Origin: Echinostoma caproni
Lineage: Eukaryota; Platyhelminthes; Trematoda; Plagiorchiida; Echinostomatidae
Direction: 5' to 3'
NCBI GenBank assembly: GCA_900618425.1
Contig: UZAN01039570.1
Location: forward strand, 19,977-83,976
Length of the DNA: 64,000 bases
Made by a program: the position numbers and the translations under genes. The notes under the pieces were generated by a model. It was not told where the DNA came from. It saw only the letters and a program-made list of their open reading frames with translations, and did no database searches. Below are positions 10,751 through 21,795 of this stretch, piece after piece; position 1 is the stretch's first letter, and every line of letters starts with the position of its first letter.

Positions 10751-12910
10751 ACAGTTAGTAATGAACAAGTTCATTGAAAAACAACAACGATGTGTTCCTC
10801 TTTTAAGCGATCTCAACTTGGTGTGCAGGGTAAAGTTCAAAAATCTTTCCAAATCAACTCTTCAAAAGACAAAAGAAAGAACAATCGAAAAATTGCTCCG
10901 TAAAACACCACGAAAGCCTTCATTTGTGTCTTCCATACAATCGTCTGAACATATATACAATTTCACATCCACCACTTTCACACAAACACAAATGGATGTT
11001 TTATCACTGGGGATGAAGTTTCAGATTCCACCAAGAATGGTTAACAGTCTCCAGAATCAAGTTCAATTCGAAAACTTCTACGATCAGCTGAAGGACCTTT
11101 CACCCACATCAACAGAAAATGGCGGGTGGTTCCGTGCGAAAACGGTGGATATTTCTCACTCGTACCTTGCGGCACCGATTCGGCAACAGAGCTGCCTCAC
11201 TTCCGAGCACTATAAGGCAATACAAGAACTAACTGAAACATATGTCAGATCTTAGATTCCTCAAGCCGGACAAAGGATCTAGTACCGTGATCATGACCAG
11301 GGACAGTTATACAAACAAAATGAAAGAAATACTAATGGACGAGGGCAAGTTCCAAATAGACAAGACACCGGATAACAACTTCACTGAAAACCTTATCGCA
11401 AGGAAATTACATATTCTGTTACTACATGACTACATATCCCAAACACAGTATAAACAACTGAAGCCAATGGGGACAGAAACACCACACATGAGAGCTTCAC
11501 CTAAGGTTCATAAACCCGGGACTCCTCTCAGACCAACTTTGTGTATGCAGAAATCGCCATATCACAAACTCGCTCGATGATTGGTGGAAATTCTAAATCC
11601 CGTTTGTAAGTCTTTAACACCCCATTGTTTAAAAGATTCTTTTGAACTTTCAAATTGCCTTGAAAATTTGACCATATCTTTACAGTGGATGTATTTGGTA
11701 GATGTGGATTCCCTTTTCACCAATTTTCCACTCCATGAAACAATTGTTTTTTACGTAATTATATTTCTTCAGGTAATTTTTCTCTTGCCATTCCTCATGA
11801 ATACTCAAGTGAACTAATATTTCTATGTACTGAAAACATTCGTTTTTAATTCGAAGGAGCCACATACAAACGGATTGATGGCGTGGCCATGGGCAGTCCA
11901 TTAGGCCCGATTCTAGCTGATATATTTTTAGGATTGATTGAACAAAATCTTGCCAATGATATCTCCCAGTCCAGTGTGTACAGACTTTATGTGGACGATA
12001 TTTTTATTCTTACGGAGCGTGAACATTTTAAATCCCTTTTGAGACAATTTAACTATTCATCCACATCTTTCCGTATCCCACTAAGAAGAAAGTAATGATT
12101 CTCTAGCATTTTTGGATATAAGAATTACGAGGCGCTTAGATGGTACATTACAGCGTTCTATCCAAAGAAAAGCAACACGGAGTGGTCAATATCTACAGTT
12201 TTCTAGCCTCTCACCCATGACTCATAAACGTGGACTCGTAAAAACTCCGTTCCATCGCTCCAGAAGAATTGGTTCCCCCAGACATACTACGAGAAGAATT
12301 TCTGAAGAAAAGGTTGCTACGAAACGGTTACCCCGAAAGATTCATTGATATTCACATCAAATAATCTCAAAAAGGTAACCCATCGCCAACTGTTCCCCAG
12401 AAAGCCGTTTACATCAAGCTATATTATAAGGGCGATCACCTGAAAGATGTGCGCCAAATTTGAAGTCAGCTCTCAACCGCACATTCACAGCTGCTTAACT
12501 CCGACTTATTGCCTCTGCTCGTGGAATCAATTTGGACGTGTACATGGTTGGCAATCCAGTTATGTCTCCCACACTGTATACCAGTTCACCTGTAGTTGCG
12601 GTGACGCATAGGCAGAACCAATCGTCAATCACAGCGGATGGCCGAACACATTCCAAAATGGTTGATGAAGTCGATGACGCAACCCACGCCCACCAATCAG
12701 GCGGTCACAGCTAACCCGGGGTCGTCAATCGCAAAACACCTCATGACAACCAAACACACAATTGATCCCGCTTCCTCCTTCAAATCGTTGTTACGTAACT
12801 GTAATGCAAAACTGTTGGCAATAAGGGAGGCGTTGCTAACCCGATTACATAATCCCGTTCTGTGCGCCCAAACGTTGTTGATTCAATCAGTTCACTTGCC
12901 GTGGAGTTGA
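10737..12910 (+). pseudogene. Penelope-like reverse transcriptase / GIY-YIG endonuclease, broken
   Basis: The protein is spread over at least five segments. 10737-11255 holds the PLE N-terminal region, including TQMDVLSLGMKF. 11242-11580 starts with RFLKPDKGSSTVIM, and an in-frame TGA at 11578-11580 separates it from 11581-11817, which carries RT motif A (VDVDSLFTN). 11883-12095 has the motif B-like MGSPLGPILADIF and the catalytic YVDD at 11988-11999. 12112-12348 is the thumb region (LDIRITRRLDG, then HKRGLV). From about 12578 a Cys-rich GIY-YIG region (FTCSCGDA) is followed by a frameshift into 12638-12910 (AEHIPKWL, SSIAKHLMTTKH). The catalytic Asp residues of motifs A and C survive, but the GIY-YIG core has lost a few bases. 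The gene is dead yet nearly complete, so its loss of function looks fairly recent. Confidence 0.85.
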
Positions 12911-12950
12911 CTTATTTTTCAATTCTAATAGCCCCTGCCTGACTGCACTT

Positions 12951-13074
12951 GTACGTTCACTAGGATTTACAAATCTAATGTGCTATAAATGTGCTTGTTT
13001 GTTTTATGCCAGCGATGGAGAAGATTAAACGAAATGTTAACATCTCGCGACATGTCTTCTTTCGGCTTTGATGC
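12951..13074 (+). repeat. Right inverted arm (pLTR) of Penelope-like element
   Basis: Inverted copy of 10621-10750. The 3' part (about 13008-13051) includes the word gaaatgttaacatctcgcg, which is shared exactly with the PLE fragment near 45591-45609. Confidence 0.75.
13008..13051 (+). ncRNA. Hammerhead ribozyme relic in right PLE arm
   Basis: Stem I strand gccagcga pairs with tcgcgac (GCGA/TCGC plus flanking pairs). GAAA, the palindromic stem III atgttaacat and the cleavage triplet ATC are intact. The 5' core reads tggagaa where CTGANGA is expected, so this copy is probably inactive. Confidence 0.45.
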
Positions 13075-14491
13075 GATGGTTAAAGTAGACCCAGTGTTTC
13101 AAATTTATAATGCTAAACATTTTGATCAATGGAAAGTTTTGGCTCCAAATTAAATCAATAACATTTTTGCAGCAATATTGCGGTGACCAGTATGTGAATT
13201 CTCTGAGGGTAAGAGCGTGTGTTTGGCGGGGGAGGGGAGAAACATGCGACAGTTTGATCACACGATCTTCTTCGAAGCGAAACTAACCGCTAAGAGGATA
13301 ATAGAGGAATAGATTTTAAACCAGATTTTTGTACTTTTAGTCAAGGATGCAAATTGTATTCCGTCTAGCATTACTCCATTCAGTTTATTAACCAACCCCA
13401 AATGGCAATAATGTGCGCAGTGCGCATAATTACCCCAGTGTTACTCACTCCATACCAAATCGATTCGTAAGATAGATAGAGTGACATTGCATGCTCTAGA
13501 GTTTGGTCATGAGGACCCAATTGTGCCCCATCGACCACAGGACAAAACAGAAACGGGTTTTATGCGTTATCCGATTTGTCATACTATGTAGGTCTTTTTA
13601 CAAAAGTCATCAAGAGGGAAACTATTTTGAAAGAGTGAATCTCCACTTTACAGAGAATGCATGTGTCTCGTGAGGTAAATAAACGGATCGTTTTAGATGT
13701 ATCACACATTACTGTTGTTTTCTATTTAACAGGCAATTAAACGTAACTTTATCAGGTAACACACCCGCGGTGTGATTCTCTAAAGTCTGTCATTCCGGTT
13801 AAAACGGCCTAAAAATAAAATACTGTTCTGCTTGATGATGGTCCATTCTCATTATGATATATCGTATGCCAAACACTTAAAAATGCCAAATTATCCCATT
13901 TAACAGATTTAAATAACTTCTTGTTTTACTTCATTTGGGAAAAGATTTGCTGCCTTAGTCGAATCCAAACCCCTAACATTATGGACGCCTCATTGTGTTT
14001 TACATATTTCAGTCTATGCTGGGGCCACAATAAAGGTACTATTGGAAAATATGTCTATTACAAAGAAAAATAACGTAATACACTATCACACTTCTTTTGT
14101 GGTTGTGAATGCTATCCGTCGCTTAGGATTGACTTCTACTCACAAGCCGGTGGTATATATCTCAACTTACCGTCATTTTCCTACCTATTATATCAGATAA
14201 GTGAAACTAAAAGTATTATCAGTGAGCACAAAGCTGAATGTCCTGAATGCATTGATTTTCCCAATGGCATTCTGTGAATACTATCTCCCCAAAGGAAACC
14301 CTACTGCAGTTTTCGTACTGAACCCTTTTTTCAATTCTTCTTCACAGGTCCACATTCAATTTATAGCTGCCTAAAAGATGCGCAGCTTTGTATAGCACAC
14401 AAGAATTCCCTACAGCAACCAATGTGTTTTCGCTAACCAAATTTGTGGCGATTATCAACCGAGAGTTAGTATAGATATTTAAAAAATTAAG
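13075..14491. other. Non-coding stretch, no gene seen
   Basis: AT-rich sequence between the PLE and the candidate exon at 14492. I see no domain, repeat or splice pair that I can support. Confidence 0.5.
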
Positions 14492-14835
14492 GACGTAAAT
14501 CATTGAATGACTTGTACGATTTAATCGGAACGCCTTACGTTGTCAAATATATGTGGAACGAAGTGACAAACACCTATCGTGCAAAATGCGGTGTTTTCGG
14601 TCGGTCATGTGACCAAATCCTATTCGAAATGTCAGAGTCATTGCTGGATTGCATCCCCTGTCAGTTAACTGGTCTCCGACTGATGGGGATCCGGTACCGT
14701 TATCTTCCGCATTCATCGGTTTGCACTGCAGTCGATTTGCGTAAACTGCTCGATTCGTGTTCTCCACTACGGCATAATATTTATCTGTTGCCTTCTAGAA
14801 TATATCAGGGAGGTGTCACCCACTTTGAACCATCG
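14492..14835 (+). CDS. Possible internal exon, function unrecognised
   Basis: One frame stays open for 128 codons through 14889. A good splice donor lies inside it (catcg|gtaagac, GT at 14836-14837), giving about 114 codons that end in phase 0. A possible but weak acceptor is the AG at 14490-14491, preceded by AT-rich rather than pyrimidine-rich sequence. The predicted peptide is well mixed, with several Cys, Trp and Tyr residues (for example IGTPYVVKYMWNE and YRAKCGVFGRSC), unlike translated junk. I do not recognise the family. It lies on the strand opposite the cadherin gene, inside that gene's presumed downstream intron, so it would be a nested gene or a decayed transposon fragment. Confidence 0.35.
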
Positions 14836-16511
14836 GTAAGACTTTTGAATGCTTTTAGTCACTTAATTTGCAAGTATTTATCTCAGTGAATTTCGCCTAA
14901 TCGTGCCTTTCACTGAACAGAGTTAATAAAAGATTTTGTATCGAACTTTTCCAAGAAACAAGGATTTCACGGATTCAGATCAACCGTATGTAATAGCTGC
15001 TGTGCTCGAATGTTCATTGCTTAAACTTAATGAGCACACCAAGAAGTAATTTCATTCAATGAATACCCAATTCGTTCAACGGCTACCATCGACTACGCCA
15101 TCCATGTTATGGGACAGATGCGTGTTCGTGATATGCATCTCCTGGATACGGATTGCATGTTAAACGTGAAAATTTGGTAAATAAAGACACCGACATGATT
15201 AGTGCCTTGTTTCTTGCCATCAGTAAATGGTGTTTTAGCTACCTCGCTGTTTCGCTTGGGTTGTCATCAACATGCACACATGTCCCAATTGCCTGGTACA
15301 AGCCCATCGTTGCCTGTTTCTAACTAACATGAATAAAATAGTGATGATTTAAATCTATTCCAGCGGTGTGTGATGCAGTCCTTTCATCATTCTAGACTAT
15401 CACCTGACTTAAACGTTACCAATGAGAAACGTCTCCGCGGTCCTGGTTTCGGGGGTTGTTTTTTAAATCAATCAATGCGCTTCACACCAATATCATTACG
15501 TTATTCACATTCCGTTTGTGAATTTGTTTGCTTTTCTGTCCTCCTTATTGAAAAAGAACAGCAACTAAATGGTGCCCAAAGTTTTAATAAACATCCGCTC
15601 ATTGACATATCTGTGTTATTTACAGTGTGAACTACATAAACTCAATTGAAGTAGAAGCCCCATTTATGGAGCTATACCCGGTTAAGTTCAATGAATCAAA
15701 GGCAGCCAGGTTTTGGACGCTTGTGATGAACAAAACAATTAGTATACGGTTTTAGAAGGCGGAACTCTATATATAGAGGAATCACACTTAGGCCTTGTCA
15801 CTTCTCTTGTGGAGGCGTCACAGTACAGGGGATCAATACACATGTAACACAAACCTGGGCACAACACACAAACAAGAAGACAACCACGCCATACTGCGGC
15901 AGTGTCCACCTAGACCCATTTTCTATCGATTTACAGGCTAACTGGGTGCCCAATCAAAAGACTGAGTTCCTTCCTTCAGTCGCCTAATTTTTTTTTCATG
16001 ACTTGAAAAGTGATTTACCGCGGATCGGTTCTGTTACGCACCACCATTGTTGCATTACATCCTAAACTACCGATATGCATATTTTGGAAACCATGAGCAA
16101 ACGTGTTTGATACAAAAAGTTTGGTCAAATGGTCGCGTGCTTTTTAATTGAGCTCACATAATGCGATAAAATCCCTAAATGGACTTCAAACCTAAACCAA
16201 CCAATCTGGAAATAATCTTCGTAGGTTCTATTGAGAGTAATAGGGGCGAACAGTTCGTGAACAGGAGAAAACGATGAGAACTTGCATAGGGATTTCGGAG
16301 GCAAAAGATTTGTCTACAGTCACTACGCAATTCCCCAATTTTCGCAGTAACAAACTATCAAAATCACTTTATAGTGTTTACGAAGAAAATCTGTTTTTCA
16401 TTTAGCATGGGTATCAAAACTGGCAAACTAGTGTTCTTACTCAAGGTTATATTAGATAGTTTAATAAAAAGTAGGTTACATTAAAATTGGCTTTGGAGCA
16501 GCTCAACTCAC
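14836..16511. other. Presumed intron or flank of the cadherin gene
   Basis: This sequence lies downstream, on the minus strand, of the cadherin exon donor at 16510-16511. No minus-strand frame continuing the sixth cadherin repeat is visible here. No other gene is supported. Confidence 0.5.
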
Positions 16512-18980
16512 TTGATTATTAGCTTCAGTAGCATCCGCATCAGAAGCATTGATTTGTCCAATGAGCAGATTAATCTTAGCATCTTCAGAGACCGAAAGTT
16601 GATACAAAGAATTGGGAAATATAGGTGGACAATCATTCACATCCTTTATATATACAATCACATAACCAGTGACTTTGTGTTCCGCGGTTTCCTTTGTTTC
16701 TGATTTGCCAGTTCGCCGCAGATTCGCAATGGACTCCAGACCGTCTGCACTGCTTGATCTGGACACCTGATCACGCACAATCACTGTAAGATTGAAGTAT
16801 TCTCGTTGTTCCCGATCGAACGAACGCAAGCTGGAAATGACCCCAGTACGGGAGTCTATGGTGAAATCGTTCGAGTTCAGATCGTCTAAAGCAAACCCGA
16901 GTTGCGCATTCTCACCCACATCTGGATCATGGGCTTCCACCGTGTACACCTTTGTCCCAATCGGTTCGTTCTCCTTCAGATGTGCAATCATGGGAGTGTG
17001 TTTGAATATGGGTCCGTGGTCGTTAATATCTTCAATAATCAAATGTATTCCAAGTTGAGTAGATAACGGGGGATGTCCACGATCGAAGCACGTGAGTGTT
17101 GCAAACTGTTCCGTTTGTTGTTCCCGGTCAAATGAAGTTTGAGTGACTAATTTAAACTGATTCGTAGATCCTTCAAACAGGGGTCGTAAAGCAAGTCCAG
17201 CGTGACTTAGTTTGCAATGGGCTCCGAGGTTCATGGTGTCCGATGTACCAGCTAACCCCGGCATAAGGTAGTCTAGGTTAGATCCACCTTCACCGGAGTA
17301 ACCTGGGCCTTCTTCGATTCCCGTTATATCATCCACATCTGTCACAGTAACCGTTGCAATAAATCGTCCAGGTGCGTCATGTTCTACTACATAAAGTGCT
17401 ACTGATTTCGCGTGAGGAAACAGTGAACTAGTCGGATGCGATGAACTGGTGCCTAATTTTGATCCATGTTCATCTTTTGGCTGACCAACCGGTCGGATGG
17501 TGATTACTGGGGGATGATCATTCTGATTGCGGATTCTTACAAATAAGTTCAAAGAGGTCACGTGTTTTCCGTCGGATACAGTTAAGGGAACATTGTATAT
17601 TCGTTGTCTTTCAAAATCTGGGGACTGTAGAAGTACAATTTCACCGGTTTTGGCATTTACTTCAAACATTTTTTTTATTGACAAACTTGCGGATGTATCT
17701 AGTTGGTAAAGCAAATGACCATTATCTATGTCGTCTACATCCGTTGCACGGGCCACATAAACCACTCTACCCACAGGGGTGTTTTCCTCTATCTCCATCT
17801 GTTCCTGCCTGGCTACATCCCCGATTCCCGTTGCACCTAATTCTTTTGGAGGTTGATTTGCACTGCCCAATTGAAAAATGGGTGGATGGTCATTTATGTC
17901 GGTCACGGTAATGTTTATCATAACATGTCCAGTCAACGGGGTCGGTTGACCACCGTCAGCGGCAACGAGTTGTAGTCGTGCATTTCTTAAATGCAACCGA
18001 TTCGTTCCAAATAAGCCGGATAGGGCTTGGTGCTGTTGTGTTTGCTGCTGCTGCTGTTGTTGTCCAACACTATTTACAGATTCCGGATTATCGTAATCCA
18101 GGTCGCGTACAACTCGAAGCCACAAACGAAACATACGTCTGCTGCAGCCACTGATGAGCCACAAGTTTGGCAAATTTCCAAGACCAACATCAACTTGATT
18201 GGGACTGGGCAAAAATTCGGTATCCAACTGAAACGCCTCATGATTAAACGGACCTAGTTGGCTGTGTTGAACTCGATCGTCTGAAGCCAGATCGCGTAGC
18301 ACATAGCTCATAGTCGTATTGATTGGTCCACAGTCTGGATCGAAAGCCGCTGGCAATGGCAGCCGGGTTCCGATCGGCGAATGTTCAGGTACCGATAGGT
18401 GAATGACGCTCTCTGGCCATCCAGGCGGATTATCATTCACATCCAGAATGATCACCTTGATCAAAATAACGCGATGTGTCATTGGCTCAGTATTCGATCC
18501 CGTTTTTTGTGTAAATTGTAAGGCTTGAAGTTGAACTTTGCACACATTATCGGTGCCAGTGTTAGTTAAATCTGGGTGTGTGGGGGAACCAAAATTCAGT
18601 TTTTCCAAGTCCATCCGAACTGTACTATCCAATGATGTGGATGTTTGCATTTGTCGAGGACAGAGCCGTTCCCGATCGATTCTGTTTCGAGTGAAAAGAT
18701 CACCTGAGGTTTCGTTTAGGATGAAGTGATTGGTTTGCGTGAGCAATTGGAATGTGCTCAAAGGATAAGAGGGGACATTGACTGTGGTCAATGGAGCACC
18801 GTTTAAATTTCCTATAAATGTGTGCAACGGACATTCCTCGGTTAATGTGAATTCCAGCGTGATCTGCGCAAATACCAAATTTTGTGTTCGGATGAGGATA
18901 ATGCAGGCGAGATGCAATAAATTCCAAACAACTCGCTGAAAAACGTATGAGGACCACATAGAGGTGGCTGAAACAAACAT
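16512..18980 (-). CDS. Protocadherin-like receptor, 5' coding exon
   Basis: A calcium-dependent adhesion receptor ectodomain, expected to be secreted to the cell surface and anchored by a membrane segment not present in this exon. The 823 codons encode a hydrophobic signal peptide (core about residues 18-30, likely cleavage after VFA at about 38) and cadherin repeats EC1 (about 40-186), EC2 (190-367), EC3 (393-491), EC4 (525-657), EC5 (661-786) and the start of EC6. The inter-repeat calcium motifs are clear: DVNDNPP at 180, DINDHPP at 361, NQNDHPP at 485, DINDHGP at 651 and DVNDCPP at 780. DxD-type motifs are seen at DPDCG (214), DVDDIDNG (414) and DPDVGENA (685). EC2 holds a seven-Gln run (307-313). 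The exon ends at a consensus donor CAA|GTGAGT (GT at 16511-16510), phase 0, so more EC repeats, a transmembrane segment and a cytoplasmic tail are missing. The ATG at 18980 is preceded by no other in-frame Met. However, tttgtttcag just after it (AG at 18969-18968) could be a cis- or trans-splice acceptor, which would make the Met at 18959 the start. That Met still gives a good signal peptide. Confidence 0.93.
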
Positions 18981-21189
18981 AGTTTTGGATGGACAAATTA
19001 CGCAATAGACGTGTCACACAATCATGTATGGTGACACCTGGGAAATGGTGCCGACGGTTAATGCAAATAGGTAAATACCATGGAAGAACATGTTTGTCTC
19101 GGGAACAATTTCCACTGTATTAATCCCTAATCGGCATATCACAGTAATATTCGCTCCGAAAAGGAGGCCTACAAATAATGACTGCGAATATCAAGGCACC
19201 GGGATATTGGTGTGTCTTTGTTCGTGTACTGTATACAATTCTTCTGGGGCGAGCGTCCCACACACCCATGACGTATTTTCCATGCATTTCTTCACTATGA
19301 CCATCTTCGGCACCACCACATTCAACAGCACTACCATCAGCACTAACCCAACCAGGTGCAAGCGTGAATCGTTTCAGAGAGGGGTGGGCTGGGAGGAGGG
19401 GAATACGCGGTTGACTGTGGTCGGTCAACAACCAATCACTGATTCAACACTCACACCATCGGTCAGTGTGTCTGTCTATCCGTCAGTCGATCTATAGTCG
19501 AATTCTGTATAAGGTCGTTGTTGTTTGTTGTCTGTGCATTCGTACGCATGTCAGTTCATTCATGCCTGTCCCTCCAACTATATCCCATGCCACGTGTTTA
19601 CCTTAGCTGTGAACCTATTAGTCTGTCTGGCTCATCAAAAGACCGTGTGTTGTGCTACGGCGAAAGAACTAAGCAATAAAGCACGAATACTGCATGTTCG
19701 TGGGTGCGAAACCCGCACTGTCGTCTGAGGATATCATTAAATTCTTCTGGGCACATTAAATGCTGCAATAGTTCAAAATGTTTGAAGCATGTCAAATTAA
19801 ATTTGTCTGTCCTTTGATCAGCTGATAAATTTGTCTATATTTGTTCACACAGTACAACGGTTGACTTAAATCAGGATGATGAATTGGTAGGACTATGATT
19901 CGACTTTGAATCAGCCATGCATCTGCCATAGACTCCTTCAGGGTTCCTTCAACAATGTGTTCACCACGGGCCTGCTCTATGTTCCGGAACTGTCTCATTC
20001 AAAACGAAGGCATTTACATGTGTTTCCCCTATCATCCTACACGTGTAACCCCATGTTTAGGTGGGTTTACTAGTTAACCACCTTTTTACCGATTAGTGTT
20101 ATTTTAATTTACTCACCTGTGTTTACTTATTTTACTTTTGTTCGCTGTCAGAACAACTTAACGTTCTTGTTTTGAAAAATGGACTGCACTTACAGATTCT
20201 TAAACACCAGAAATAAACACTGATGAACTGCTATTACTGCGACCACTACTACTCTGGTGCCAGTACAATGATTCCAGTTGGTTATTGTCCGACTATTTTA
20301 TTTTAGATACCTTTTCGCCAGTGTGATCTTGTTCATGTATTTCTGAGCTAAAACAAAACTTACATGCCACAAAATATGCGAGAAATCGGGTGCTGCATTA
20401 CTGCGAATCTTCCGGATCTATCTGATTGGATTCCTGAAGTAGGATTGATTTGGAAGGATTGAACTTTTCTCAATCAATGAACAAGAAAAAAATAAACCGC
20501 ATTTCGATAGTTTTGGGATAACTGACTATTCTAATGACGAGCACCGCATTATGGTGCCTCGCCTACTGATGAAGTGAGCTTTTTGATCGTATCAAGTCAA
20601 GTCACATATGACTAGTGTTCAGTCGAGAATTGGGGAATCGAATTTTCATATGGTCTTTCGAGACGTCACACACCACAGAAATCCCTAAACACGTTTCAAA
20701 CTTATCTTATCCTTGGTGTTAAAAATCGAAAATATACATCGTTTTATATGAATATAATGACACAGAGCTATGCTTTTCACAAGTTATTTAAGAACAGACA
20801 TCGAACTATTGTGTTTTCATGCATACCATTATAATGCTATTTATATTTTTACGACAGTTGAGCGGACAAATACAGCGTTTCGAAACCATTCGCATATAGT
20901 TGCTTCAACTTAGTTAGTTCACAGGATACTTCAATTAATTATTCAGAAGGTGGAGAGGTAATGTGAAATGATCTATGGTGTAGCGGCTTATTCGAAAGAT
21001 AATAAGTGTGAACGGTCTATAATGTAAAGCGTCACTGAAGATTTAGATATAATTTCAGCAAATCGTTTGAGTTCTAAAACCAAAAATTGGCGTCTAGGAA
21101 TCTAGATGTATTATGACTTGAGGGCTTGAACGCCTACGATAAAACAAATTAAGGTCTAATTTGTGACTAAAATTTATTTTATACGTGAG
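18981..21189. other. Upstream region of the cadherin exon
   Basis: The 19100-19500 part is GC-richer than its surroundings and has overlapping open frames on both strands (19090-19497 plus, 19120-19431 minus). It may be 5' UTR or promoter DNA of the cadherin gene, but no domain or definite splice site supports a coding call. The rest is AT-rich. A hairpin at 20538-20561 (cgag-cacc / ggtg-c-ctcg) is the only structure I noticed. Confidence 0.35.
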
Positions 21190-21310
21190 TGGTGGAGGAT
21201 GATTTCATTACGTGTGTTGAATTTCTCGTGTGCATGAGGCGTGACCTAGAAATCTGGGAAGCACTGGACAACTGTTTTGACCCGGTTGAATCTTATCAGT
21301 AGTGCTATTT
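21190..21310 (-). repeat. Ribozyme-SINE copy, degraded
   Basis: The reverse complement follows the SINE at 29655-29760 closely: a hammerhead-like block (21261-21305), then cttcccag, then a tail with cctcatgcacacgagaaattc. The tRNA-like head is not clear. Point changes in the ribozyme core make this copy inactive. Confidence 0.6.
21261..21305 (-). ncRNA. Hammerhead ribozyme, inactivated copy
   Basis: Exactly the same 45-nt length as the intact motif at 29655-29699. Stem III (acagttgt), the cleavage C and the 3' stem I strand CAGTGC are kept. The core reads ctgataa (G8 to A) and AAAA replaces GAAA (G12 to A). Both changed bases are needed for catalysis in known hammerheads. Confidence 0.6.
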
Positions 21311-21699
21311 CACCAGATAAGGTTTACATTTGATGATACTGATGATTTTTTTTTATCCCCCGAAGTGGATCGTTTTCGACGTTAACGATTGGCAAAATAA
21401 GGCAAATGTGAAATGAAACTCACTGTAATCGAATAATTGTTTAGGCTCAAAATTTAGTTGAAGGCTTTAATTTTTTCTCCTCCCAACAAAAAATGTGAAA
21501 TCATTTCAAACAAAACAACAGAATGGCGAACAAGCTTGCTTTCAGAGATTCATGCCACTACATGTCAAAACATACTTCTTGGGAATAAAATTGTTTTGGG
21601 AAAATCAAATGAAATCACAGATTACTGGAAACGATTTCATTATGAGCCCGAAAATTGGTTTCACTACGATCACACATTTCACGTAAGTAACGGAGGATT

Positions 21700-21795
21700 T
21701 CATTCCATTTCAAAGGTGAATTCGTCGCGTATATAGAAAATGAAGCCTGAACTGAAACTAGGAGGCGCTGGCTAGTACTGAGATCAGCAGTGTTT
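21700..21795 (-). repeat. Ribozyme-SINE copy with ribozyme mostly deleted
   Basis: On the minus strand cactgctgat is followed directly by ctcagtactagccagcgcc and then by a tail with caggcttcattttctatatacgcgacgaattc. This matches the SINE at 29655-29740 except for loss of the middle of the ribozyme core. Confidence 0.5.

Larger units (their letters stand above)
10621..13074 (+). mobile_element. Penelope-like retroelement with inverted terminal arms
   Basis: A nearly full-length but inactive Penelope-like element (PLE). The outer arms 10621-10750 and 12951-13074 are inverted copies of each other, about 125 nt and highly similar by eye. Terminal repeats (pLTRs) in direct or inverted order are known for this family. 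Between the arms lie a PLE N-terminal region, reverse transcriptase motifs and a GIY-YIG endonuclease region in the family's usual order. The coding part is broken by frameshifts and stops, so any mobility would need another element's enzymes. I see no clear target-site duplication. Confidence 0.85.

Noticed and set aside
19792..19998. 68-codon minus-strand frame with plausible composition
   Set aside because: No domain, no paired splice sites; cannot be tied to the cadherin gene.
20538..20561. Hairpin after atgacgag resembling a hammerhead stem II
   Set aside because: CACC/GGTG pairs well, but ctcg follows where GAAA is required and no cleavage triplet or stem I is found.
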